In this document: piece by piece, positions 14,727 through 25,792 of the stretch
How positions within the stretch are numbered: position 1 is the stretch's first letter
Layout of the letters: each line of letters begins with the position of its first letter
Assembly: GCF_030704685.1 (NCBI RefSeq)
Contig: NZ_JAUZDX010000018.1
Coordinates: forward strand, 88,362-152,361
DNA from: Acidovorax sp. A1169
GTDB taxonomy: Bacteria; Pseudomonadota; Gammaproteobacteria; Burkholderiales; Burkholderiaceae_C
Length of the DNA stretch: 64,000 bases
Direction: 5' to 3'
The notes under the pieces: model-generated
The model's input: the letters and a program-made list of their open reading frames with translations, nothing else
Database searches by the model: none
What the model was told of the DNA's origin: nothing
Position numbers and translations under genes: made by a program

Positions 14727-16076
14727 TCAGTTGCCGTCCGGCCCTTCGGGCGCAAACACCTGCCCGGCCACCATGTCCCATTCGGCAATCTGCTCGTTGG
14801 CGGCGATCAGCCGGCCCACCAGCAGCTTGATGAAGGCCTTGTCAAAGCGCGACTGCAGGTCTTCGGAGGCCTCGCGCAGCGCGGGGTTGCGGATCTTGAG
14901 CACCAGCACCTCGGTCTCGGCCACGGCGGTGGCGGTGCGCTGGCGGTTGTCGGGGCGCAGGTAGGTCATCTCGCCCAGGGTCACGCCCGCGCTCAGGGTG
15001 CTCAGGGTCCAGCCCTGGCGGCTCACGGTCACCTGGCCCTCGATGAGGATGCAGAACGAGTCGCCGGGCTGGCCCTCGCGCATGAGCACGGTGCCCTGCT
15101 CCAGCCGGCGCCAGTTGCCCAGGCGCATCAGCTCCCACAGCGCCACGTCGTGGAAATCGGCAAAAAAGGGCAGCTCGCGCAGGCGCCCGAAGCGCTCGGC
15201 CTCGGTGTCCTGCGAGCGCTGGCGCGGCAGGTCGCGGTGGGCGTCGAGCAGCGCCTGGGCAAAGTCGCCCCAGGTGGCAAAGCGGTCGGCCGGCTTCTTG
15301 GCCATGGCGCGCAGCAGCACCGCGTCCACATGCCCTGGCAGCGAGGCGCGCAGCAGGCTCGGGGGCGTGGGCTCTTCGTGGCTGATCTTGTAGAGCGTGG
15401 CGAAGTCGGTCTCGCCGTCGAACGGGCGGCGGCCCGTGAGCAACTCATACACCACGATGGCCAGCGAGAACATGTCGCTGTGGTGGGTCAGGTCTTCCTC
15501 GCGCACCTGCTCGGGCGACATGTAGGACGGCGAGCCCACCATGCCCGAGAGCTGCGTGGCATCGCTGCGCAGCGACAGCGCGGCGCCGAAGTCGGTGAGC
15601 TTGACCTCGCCGTTGGCGGCCAGCATCAGGTTGGCGGGCTTGATGTCGCGGTGTACCAGGCCTTCGCGGTAGGCGTATTCGAGCGCATTGCAGCACTTGA
15701 AGGCGATGTCCAGCACCTGGGGCACGGGCAGCAGCGCATCGGCCCGGGCATGGGCCGCCAGGGGCTGGCCGTCCACGTATTCGAGCACCAGGTAGGGCTG
15801 CGCGGCGTCCTCGTCGGCATCGAGCAAGCGCACGATGTGGGGGTGCTTGAGCCGGCCGGACATGGCCGCCTCGTTGCGCAGCAGGCGGCGGTAGCGCTCA
15901 GCCTGGTCGGGCTGGGCCAGCAGGTGGGCGTGCATCTGCTTGATGGCCACGCGCTTGCCGCGGAACCCGTCGAGCCCCAGGTACACGATGCCGCTGGCAC
16001 CGCGCCCGAGCTCGCGCTCGATGCGGTACTTGCCGATGGTGGCGGGAATGGTGGTGGGGGTAGCGGTCATGGGCAT
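14727..16076 (-). CDS. Ser/Thr protein kinase with C-terminal cyclic-nucleotide-binding domain
   Basis: 449 residues, cytosolic (no membrane span, unlike PknB). The kinase domain spans about residues 15-275: glycine loop GRGASG, VAIKQ with the ATP-binding lysine, HRDIKPAN with catalytic Asp144, DFG, and 'GSPSYMSPEQ' activation-segment end. Residues about 305-420 form a cNMP-binding beta roll ('LPFFADFHDVALWELMRLG', 'REGQPGDSFCILIEGQVTV', 'GVTLGEMTYLR'). All catalytic residues are present. The architecture suggests kinase activity gated by a nucleotide. An ATG at 16070 is an alternative start. It stands alone, divergent from the aldehyde dehydrogenase region. Confidence 0.88.
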   Translation of the reverse strand: MPMTATPTTIPATIGKYRIERELGRGASGIVYLGLDGFRGKRVAIKQMHAHLLAQPDQAERYRRLLRNEAAMSGRLKHPHIVRLLDADEDAAQPYLVLEYVDGQPLAAHARADALLPVPQVLDIAFKCCNALEYAYREGLVHRDIKPANLMLAANGEVKLTDFGAALSLRSDATQLSGMVGSPSYMSPEQVREEDLTHHSDMFSLAIVVYELLTGRRPFDGETDFATLYKISHEEPTPPSLLRASLPGHVDAVLLRAMAKKPADRFATWGDFAQALLDAHRDLPRQRSQDTEAERFGRLRELPFFADFHDVALWELMRLGNWRRLEQGTVLMREGQPGDSFCILIEGQVTVSRQGWTLSTLSAGVTLGEMTYLRPDNRQRTATAVAETEVLVLKIRNPALREASEDLQSRFDKAFIKLLVGRLIAANEQIAEWDMVAGQVFAPEGPDGN

Positions 16077-16192
16077 CCGGGTGGCGATGCCCTCATTGTG
16101 GCAAAACCAGCGGCCCGCAACCACGCCCTGGGCTCCAAGGCGGGCATTTCGCACGCAAGCGACTGCCATGTGTGCAGGGCTGTGCCACCTGC

Positions 16193-16232
16193 GTTGTTCC
16201 GTTGTGGAACAACGGGTGTGCCATGGCACACC
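16193..16232. promoter_or_regulatory. Paired palindromes, likely enhancer sites for an AcoR-type activator
   Basis: Two perfect palindromes sit side by side: GTTGTTCC-GTTGT-GGAACAAC (16193-16213) and GGTGTGCCATGGCACACC (16215-16232). They are 112-151 bases upstream of the -24/-12 element, the usual place for enhancer sites of sigma-54 activators. Which of the two binds the Fis-family regulator at 19289-21220 cannot be decided by eye. Confidence 0.6.
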
Positions 16233-16343
16233 GGCATGGCGCGCCAGCCGCTGCCGGCACACGCCCGCCGATGGGGACGCAAGCCGCATGGGGATTGGGT
16301 TGGTGCGCCTTCGCTGACCACCGCACCCTGCCCCGCGTGCCGC

Positions 16344-16358
16344 TGGCACGGGCATTGC
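16344..16358 (+). promoter_or_regulatory. Sigma-54 (-24/-12) promoter for the aldehyde dehydrogenase
   Basis: TGGCACGGGCATTGC matches the sigma-54 consensus TGGCACG-N4-TTGC at every defined position. The transcript would start about 55 bases before the ATG at 16427. With palindromic sites upstream and a sigma-54-dependent regulator three genes away, this is a well-supported promoter. Confidence 0.8.
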
Positions 16359-16426
16359 GCTCTGCAGGGGGTACAGGCACCGGCAACGGCACCTGGCACA
16401 TCCCAACCACCGCAGGAGACAAGCAC

Positions 16427-17947
<1,521 letters not shown>

Positions 17948-17958
17948 GCCCGCCCAGC

Positions 17959-18387
17959 ATGGCCGATACCCTGGCCCCTGTATCCCATGAGGCCACCCGG
18001 CAAGGCCATGGCACGGACCCACCGGTCCGCGTCACGGCCACGCTCGCGGCCCTGGAACTGATCGCACGGCTGCACGCGCAGCATGGCCCGCTGATGTTCC
18101 ACCAGTCGGGCGGCTGCTGCGACGGCAGCGCACCCATGTGCTTTGCCCGCGGCGAGTTCATGGTGGGCGATTCTGACGTGCAACTCGGCCACATCGGCGG
18201 CGAACCCTTCTACATGAGCCGCCCGCAGTTCGCGGTGTGGGAGCATACGCAGCTGACCATCGACGTGGTGCCCGGCGGGGGCGGCATGTTCTCGCTGGAG
18301 CGGCCCACGGGCCTGCGCTTTCTGATCCGCTCGCGGCTGTTCAGCGATGAAGAGACGGCGCTGCTGAAACTGCACCCGGTGGCCTGA
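17959..18387 (+). CDS. DUF779-family protein, aldehyde dehydrogenase partner
   Basis: 142 residues. The core 'HQSGGCCDGSAPMCFARGEF' (about residues 53-72) with its Cys-Cys pair and third Cys is the DUF779 signature; 'WEHTQLTIDVVPGGGGMFSLE' is the second conserved block. The cysteine set suggests metal binding. The family is repeatedly found directly after acetaldehyde-type dehydrogenases and is presumed to help them, by an unknown mechanism. It starts eleven bases past the dehydrogenase stop and so shares its sigma-54 promoter. Confidence 0.87.
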   Translation: MADTLAPVSHEATRQGHGTDPPVRVTATLAALELIARLHAQHGPLMFHQSGGCCDGSAPMCFARGEFMVGDSDVQLGHIGGEPFYMSRPQFAVWEHTQLTIDVVPGGGGMFSLERPTGLRFLIRSRLFSDEETALLKLHPVA

Positions 18388-18454
18388 GCCCTGGCCACGC
18401 CTTCGAGGTCTACCGGCGGTATGCTTGCGCAAAGACCTTCCGAAGGAGACCCCT

Positions 18455-19252
18455 GTGACCGCACATGCCACCACGTTCCGCGGGCTGCACGCCAATGGCA
18501 CCCTGCTGCGCCTGCCCAATGCCTGGGACGCTGCCAGCGCCAGGCTCTTCGAGAGCCTGGGGGCCACGGCCATCGCCACGACCAGCGCGGGCGTGGCCTG
18601 GTCGCAGGGGTACCCTGACGGCTACGCCATGCCCGTCGAGGTGGTGCTGGCGTATGCCAAGAACCTGGTGCGGGTGCTGCATGTGCCGCTGTCCGTGGAC
18701 ATGGAAGACGGCTATTCGGACGACCCGGCACAGGTGGCGGACCTGGCTGCGCGGCTGGCCGAAGTGGGCGTTGCCGGCATCAACCTGGAAGACGGGCGCA
18801 AACCTGCTGTGCTACTCGCACGCAAGGCCGAGGCGATTCGGGAGCGGCTGGCCAAGGACGGGCTGGACCTGTTCATCAACGCACGCACGGATGTCGTGCT
18901 GGCACGGCTGGTCGATGAGGGCAGCCAGGTCGAAGAAGCGATCACGCGCGGCCATCTGTACCGCAGCGCGGGCGTGGATGGCCTGTTCGTGCCCGGGCTG
19001 GCCGATGCGGCGCAGATCCAGGCCGTCGTGGCCGGTGTCGACCTGCCGCTGAACCTGATGGCCTGTGGCCGCCTGGCCAACGCCACGCAGCTGCAGGCCC
19101 TGGGGGTGAAGCGGCTCAGCGCGGGCTCCGGCATCCCGCAGGTGCTGTGGGGCCATGCCGCGAAGCTGGCGACGGACTTTCTGCAAGGGGGTGAGTCGGA
19201 CAAGCTGCAGGGGCAGATCCCCTACGGGCAGATGCAGAACCTGTTCAACTGA
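18455..19252 (+). CDS. Isocitrate lyase/PEP-mutase-superfamily protein
   Basis: 265 residues from a GTG start, chosen because AAGGAG lies at 18443-18448. The fold of the superfamily is clear: 'LRLPNAWDAASARLFESLGA', 'TTSAGVAWSQGYPDG', 'LSVDMEDGYSDD' (metal-binding acidic motif), 'GVAGINLEDG' and 'FINARTDVVL'. It lacks the KRCGH motif of isocitrate and methylisocitrate lyases, placing it in the short, poorly characterised branch often annotated as phosphonomutase or oxaloacetate decarboxylase. Whether it belongs to the aldehyde unit upstream (67-base gap) is uncertain. Substrate unknown. Confidence 0.82.
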   Translation: MTAHATTFRGLHANGTLLRLPNAWDAASARLFESLGATAIATTSAGVAWSQGYPDGYAMPVEVVLAYAKNLVRVLHVPLSVDMEDGYSDDPAQVADLAARLAEVGVAGINLEDGRKPAVLLARKAEAIRERLAKDGLDLFINARTDVVLARLVDEGSQVEEAITRGHLYRSAGVDGLFVPGLADAAQIQAVVAGVDLPLNLMACGRLANATQLQALGVKRLSAGSGIPQVLWGHAAKLATDFLQGGESDKLQGQIPYGQMQNLFN

Positions 19253-19288
19253 CCCCGAAAGGCCCGCGCCGCCGCGAAGCCGCGCGCT

Positions 19289-21220
<1,932 letters not shown>

Positions 21221-21328
21221 AGGTTTGTCTCCTTGCGGCCGTGGCAGTTTGCACCGCCCGGCAATCCGGAGAACCTTAGCACGCCTACCTTGGCGCCAGC
21301 TTGCACGCGCCAGCCGGCACCAGGGTTT

Positions 21329-22579
21329 TCAGGCCAATGCCTGTTCGAAGTCCGCCAGCAGGTCTTCGATCTCCTCCAACCCCACGGACAGGCGGATCAT
21401 GCCGTCGCCAATGCCCATGTTGACGCGCACGGCGGGGCCCGCCTCCCAGAAGATGGTGTGCGCCACGGGGATGATCAGCGTGCGCGTGTCGGCCAGGCCC
21501 GTGGCCTTGATCGGCAGTTGCAAGCGGTTGCAAAAAGACAGGCATTGGTCGGCATCGCGCAGCTCGAAGGCCAGCAGCCATGAGCCGGCCTTGAAATGCT
21601 TGCGCGCGATCGCGTGCTGCGGGTGCGATTCGAGCATCGGGTAGTGCACGCGGGCGATGGCGGGGTGCTTTTCCAGCCACTGGGCCAGTTGCAGCGCGGT
21701 GGCGCTGGTGCGGTCCATGCGCAGGGCCAGGGTCTCGGCGCCCAGTGCCAACTGGTGCGCAGCCTGCGACGATAGCATGCCGCCCATATCGCGCAGGCCC
21801 TTCTTGCGCACCTGCTGCAGGCCCCAGCCCTTGGCGTCGCCCTTGCGGTAGGGGGCAAAGATGTTGGGGTAGCGACTCCAGTCGAACAAACCGGTGTCGG
21901 TAACCGCGCCGCCCAAGGCATCGCCCAGGCCGCCGATGCTCTTGGTCAGCGAGTTGATGATGAGCCCTGCCCCCACAGTGACAGGGCGAAACAGGTAGGG
22001 CGATGCCACGGTGTTGTCCACCACGTAGAGCAGGCCGCGCTCCTTGCACAGGGTGCCGATGGCTTCGAGGTCGGGGATCTGCGTGCCGGGGTTGGCAATC
22101 GTCTCCACGAACACCATGCGCGTGTTGGGGCGCACGGCGGCGGCCACCTGGGCGGCGTCGGTCACGTCCACCACGGTCACTTCCACACCCAGGTCGGCCA
22201 GGGTGCCAAACACGCTGTTGGTGTTGCCGAAGACGAACTTGCTGGCCAGCAGATGGTCGCCCGCCTTGAGCAGGGTGAGAAACACCGCGCACACGGCCGC
22301 CATGCCGGTCGAGAACACGATGGAGCCCTGGCCACGCTCCATCTGCGTGACCTTGGCTTCGAGCGCCGCTGTGGTGGGCGTGCCCTGGCGGGCGTAGTTG
22401 AACCCGCCCTTGATCGTGCCCTGGAACACGCCGATCAGGTCTTCCACCTTCTCGTAGCCGTACTGCACCGACGTGTGGATGGGTTGGTGCACCGCGCCGT
22501 GCTCGGTGCCGGCCAGGCGGTCGGCATGCACGATCTCGGTGGTGAACTGGCGGGTGGGCTTGTCGTTGCTGCTGCTCAT
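21329..22579 (-). CDS. Cys/Met metabolism PLP-dependent enzyme
   Basis: 416 residues, cystathionine gamma-synthase family. Schiff-base lysine is in 'INSLTKSIGGLG'; 'FNYARQGTPTTAALE' and 'VFVETIANPGTQIPDL' are the substrate and cofactor blocks. The family includes cystathionine gamma-synthase, gamma-lyase, O-succinyl- and O-acetylhomoserine sulfhydrylases and methionine gamma-lyase; the sequence alone does not decide. The ATG at 22579 starts MSSSNDK; the frame extends further only because it runs antisense-free into the exonuclease gene. It lies 43 bases after exonuclease I. Confidence 0.85.
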   Translation of the reverse strand: MSSSNDKPTRQFTTEIVHADRLAGTEHGAVHQPIHTSVQYGYEKVEDLIGVFQGTIKGGFNYARQGTPTTAALEAKVTQMERGQGSIVFSTGMAAVCAVFLTLLKAGDHLLASKFVFGNTNSVFGTLADLGVEVTVVDVTDAAQVAAAVRPNTRMVFVETIANPGTQIPDLEAIGTLCKERGLLYVVDNTVASPYLFRPVTVGAGLIINSLTKSIGGLGDALGGAVTDTGLFDWSRYPNIFAPYRKGDAKGWGLQQVRKKGLRDMGGMLSSQAAHQLALGAETLALRMDRTSATALQLAQWLEKHPAIARVHYPMLESHPQHAIARKHFKAGSWLLAFELRDADQCLSFCNRLQLPIKATGLADTRTLIIPVAHTIFWEAGPAVRVNMGIGDGMIRLSVGLEEIEDLLADFEQALA

Positions 22580-22622
22580 GGGAATGCGGGCCTGCTCGGC
22601 AGGCGTGAAAAAAGGAAGGTTC

Positions 22623-24062
22623 TCAGCGCTCGGGCGCGATGTGTTCGGCGTAATCGTACAAGGCGCCCAGGATGTCCTGGGTGCGGTCGTCGTCGGCGGT
22701 CTCGGAGAGGTTGTCGATCTCGGTGAACAGCTGCTCCACCGTGCGGGCGCCCCCGGCGCCATCGAACAGGCAGGCCGCGCGGTGCGCCTCCCAGCGCTCC
22801 TGCTCCTCGGGCGACAGCGTGGCGGGGAAGTTGCGGGCGCGGTAGCGCCACAGCAGTTCCTTGAGGCGCGGGTCGTCGAACGAGGGGCGCGTGCGGGCCA
22901 GCTTCTCACCGCTCATGGCGCGCATGTCGTTGAGCTGGCGGCGGTCGCCGTTGCCCACGAAGCCGCCGTACAGGTCCTGGTCCACGTCGGGCGTGGGCTC
23001 TTCGGGCCTGGCGAACACCTGGGGCCAGATGCCGCTCATGTCGGGCAGCACGCGGGCAATCTCGGCGTGCTGGGCGGCCTGGGCCAGGTCCATGTTCCAG
23101 TGCCGGGCGCGCTCGGCCGTGAGCGTGTTCACGTTGCCCACCACCATGGGCGACTTGTTCAGGTGGATGGTCTTGATGGGCAGGCGCGTGACGCCCTCGG
23201 GCAGGTCGGCCGCGCGCGAGAACATGCGCAGGCGGATTTCTTCCACGCCCATGCTGGCCAGCGGCGTCGGGTCGTGCGCCAGGTCCCAGGCGATCAGCTC
23301 GTTCTTGTTGGTCGGGTGGCTGGCCAGCGGCCACATCACGGCCAGGCAGCCGCGCTCCACCGGGAACATGCCGGACACATGCAAAAACGGCTTGGCCGTG
23401 ATGGCCGTGGCCGGCAGGCGCAGCTCGGCGGCCACCCGGTCCTTCTTGTGCAGGCTGAGCGCGAAGTCGAAGAGCTTGGTGTTGTGCTGGCGGATGAGCC
23501 GCGCCAGGGCGATGGTGGCGCGCACGTCGGACAGGGCATCGTGCGCGGCCTCGTGCAACAGGCCGTTGGCCTTGGACAGGTGTTCGAGCTTGAAGCTCGG
23601 CACGCCGTCTTCCTTCTTCGGCCAGGTGATGCCGTCGGGGCGCAGGGCGTAGGTCATGCGCACCACGTCCAGCAGGTCCCAGCGGCCACACTGGTTCTGC
23701 CACTCGCGCGCATAGGGGTCGATCAGGTTGCGCCAGAACATGAAGCGCGTGATCTCGTCGTCGAAGCGGATGGTGTTGTAGCCCACGCCGATGGTACCGG
23801 GGCGGGCCAGTTCGGCTTCGATGCGGGCGGCGAAGGCGTGCTCGGGCATGCCCTGCGTGAGGCACTGCTGGGGCGTGATGCCGGTGATGAGGCACGAGAC
23901 CGGGTCGGGCAGGTAGTCGTTGGCCGGCTGGCAGAAGATGTTCAGCGGCTCGCCGATCTCGTTGAGGTCGGCATCGGTGCGGATGGCGGCGAACTGCGCG
24001 GGCCGGTCACGCCGCGTGTTGGCGCCGAAGGTTTCGTAGTCGTGCCAGAGGAAGGTATGCAT
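22623..24062 (-). CDS. sbcB: Exodeoxyribonuclease I
   Basis: 479 residues. Degrades single-stranded DNA 3' to 5', in recombination and mismatch repair. The DEDD active site begins with Asp8 and Glu10 in 'FLWHDYETFG', continues with 'GYNTIRFDDEITRFMFWRN' and ends in 'HDALSDVRATIALARLI'. The ExoI SH3-like and C-terminal helical domains follow ('RHWNMDLAQ', 'LLWRYRARNFPATLSPEE'). Length agrees with the E. coli enzyme. Divergent from the lytic transglycosylase, with the two starts about 66 bases apart. Confidence 0.95.
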   Translation of the reverse strand: MHTFLWHDYETFGANTRRDRPAQFAAIRTDADLNEIGEPLNIFCQPANDYLPDPVSCLITGITPQQCLTQGMPEHAFAARIEAELARPGTIGVGYNTIRFDDEITRFMFWRNLIDPYAREWQNQCGRWDLLDVVRMTYALRPDGITWPKKEDGVPSFKLEHLSKANGLLHEAAHDALSDVRATIALARLIRQHNTKLFDFALSLHKKDRVAAELRLPATAITAKPFLHVSGMFPVERGCLAVMWPLASHPTNKNELIAWDLAHDPTPLASMGVEEIRLRMFSRAADLPEGVTRLPIKTIHLNKSPMVVGNVNTLTAERARHWNMDLAQAAQHAEIARVLPDMSGIWPQVFARPEEPTPDVDQDLYGGFVGNGDRRQLNDMRAMSGEKLARTRPSFDDPRLKELLWRYRARNFPATLSPEEQERWEAHRAACLFDGAGGARTVEQLFTEIDNLSETADDDRTQDILGALYDYAEHIAPER

Positions 24063-24128
24063 GGAATGAAATTGCTACGGTCAGAAACACCGGAACCCGC
24101 AAGTATGCCGGGCACGGGACAATGGGGA

Positions 24129-25460
24129 ATGCCCATTTCGCTTGCCCCCCATTTTGCCCGCCGCTTCCTGCAGGTTGCACCCCACCCCGCCCTGACGGCT
24201 CTGGCCCTGGCCTGCGCCCTGTCAGGCTGTGCCACACCACCCGCGCCCACCGCGCCTGCAGCGGTGCCGGCACCACGGCCGCCCGTTGCGCCGGTGGCAC
24301 CCGCCCCCGTCACCAGCCCCGCGCCCCAGGATACCGAGCAGGCCGGCTTTGCCGCGTGGATCGCCGGCTTCTCGCGCGAGGCGCTGGCCGCGGGCATCCG
24401 CCCGGCCACCGTGCAGCAGGTGCTGGCCCATGCCACGTTGCAGCCGCGCGTGATCGAGCTCGACCGCGCCCAGCCCGAATTCAACCGCACGCCCTGGGCC
24501 TACCTCGACAGCGCCGTGTCGGCCCAGCGCATCGCCCAGGGCCAGGCCAAGCGGGCCGAGCACCAGGCGGCAATCGACGCCGCAGCCACGCGCTATGGCG
24601 TGCCCTCTTCCATCATCACCGCCATCTGGGGCATGGAGAGCAACTACGGCAGCAACTTCGGCACCTTTCGCGCCGTGGATGCGCTGGCCACGCTGGGCTT
24701 CGAAGGCCGCCGCGCCGCCTGGGCGCGCAGTGAGCTGCTGGCGGCCCTGCGCATTTTGGACCAGGGCGACATCAGCGACGAGCGCATGGTGGGCTCCTGG
24801 GCCGGCGCCATGGGCAACACGCAGTTTCTGCCCTCGGTCTTTCTGGCCTATGCGGTCGATGCCGATGGCGATGGCCACCGCGACATCTGGGGCAGCATTC
24901 CCGACGTGGCGGCCTCCACCGCCAACTTCCTCGCGCGCATGGGCTGGCAGGCCGGCCAGCCCTGGGGCGTAGAGGTGCGGCTGCCGCAGGGATTCGACTA
25001 CGCGCGTGCCGAGCAGACCGTGCGCCAGACGGCGGCCCAGTGGGCGGCAGAAGGCATACAGGGTGTGGATGGGCAGCCGCTGCCCGCGCTGGATGCAGCC
25101 TCCATCGCCACGCCGGCCGGCGCGCGCGGCCCGGCCTTCCTGGTGGGGCCGAACTTCCGCGCCATCCTGCGCTACAACAACTCGGTGAGCTATGCGCTGG
25201 CCGTGGGCCTGCTGGCGCGCCAGATCGATGGCGGCAGCGGCGTGGCCACTGCCTGGCCGCGCGACCTTGCGCCGCTGTCGCGCAGCCAGATGCAGCAGTT
25301 GCAGACGCAGCTCAACCAGCGTGGCTTCAACGCCGGCACGCCGGACGGTGTAATGGGCCCGGCCACGCGCGCCGGGCTGCGCCAGTACCAGCAGAGCCTT
25401 GGTGCGGTGGCCGATGGCTACCCGACCACAGAGTTGCTGCAGCGGCTTGCCGCGCCCTGA
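24129..25460 (+). CDS. Lytic murein transglycosylase, MltB family, lipoprotein
   Basis: 443 residues. Cleaves the glycan strand of peptidoglycan with anhydro-ring formation. A lipoprotein signal ends in LSGC (Cys about residue 34), then a Pro/Ala linker. The SLT_2/MltB domain follows, with catalytic Glu170 in 'WGMESNYGSNFG' and the 'GAMGNTQFLPS' block; a peptidoglycan-binding domain closes the protein ('LQTQLNQRGFNAGTPDGVMG'). The ATG at 24129 is preferred to one at 24105 because it leaves a shorter, cleaner signal peptide; ribosome binding sites do not discriminate well. Confidence 0.9.
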   Translation: MPISLAPHFARRFLQVAPHPALTALALACALSGCATPPAPTAPAAVPAPRPPVAPVAPAPVTSPAPQDTEQAGFAAWIAGFSREALAAGIRPATVQQVLAHATLQPRVIELDRAQPEFNRTPWAYLDSAVSAQRIAQGQAKRAEHQAAIDAAATRYGVPSSIITAIWGMESNYGSNFGTFRAVDALATLGFEGRRAAWARSELLAALRILDQGDISDERMVGSWAGAMGNTQFLPSVFLAYAVDADGDGHRDIWGSIPDVAASTANFLARMGWQAGQPWGVEVRLPQGFDYARAEQTVRQTAAQWAAEGIQGVDGQPLPALDAASIATPAGARGPAFLVGPNFRAILRYNNSVSYALAVGLLARQIDGGSGVATAWPRDLAPLSRSQMQQLQTQLNQRGFNAGTPDGVMGPATRAGLRQYQQSLGAVADGYPTTELLQRLAAP

Positions 25461-25500
25461 ACACAGCACTGGCCGTTAACAACCGCATACAATCGCGCCC

Positions 25501-25697
25501 TGTTGGTGCTCGCGGTCCTTTTCTGGAACGCAGTTCAACGGGAAGCAGGAGGGCTTGGCAAAAAGCCTGACCTGCGCTGCCCCCGCAACGGTCGGTGGAA
25601 GAGCCATACGGCTCGGCATCCCTCTTGAAGCCACTGGACGCACCACGTCTGGGAAGGCAAGGGACGCTTTTTCCACTCAGCCCGGATACCGGCCAAC
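25501..25697 (+). ncRNA. Cobalamin riboswitch
   Basis: The order of conserved blocks is that of the adenosylcobalamin class: a GGTGC-type P1 start, 'GGGAAGCAGG', 'CCTGCGCTGCCCCCGCAAC' with the P4-P6 junction, 'GAAGCCACTGG' (the B12 box), 'GGGAAGGC' and the closing 'AGCCCGGATACCGGCC'. It lies in the leader of the TonB receptor gene that starts at 25793. A CCCGGC/GCCGGG hairpin at about 25748-25767 between aptamer and start codon may be the expression platform; it has no T-run, so control of translation is more likely than termination. Confidence 0.9.
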
Positions 25698-25792
25698 GAA
25701 GTGGCGTGCAAGCATGCCCATGGCGTGCTGCAAACCGTTCAGTCCAGACCCGGCGGGGATGCCGGGTAGGACGCCCCTGTATCCGTTGCCCC

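Noticed and set aside
25748..25767. Hairpin in the riboswitch leader considered as a terminator
   Set aside because: The stem CCCGGC/GCCGGG is not followed by a T-run, so it is not a rho-independent terminator; it may still act on translation.
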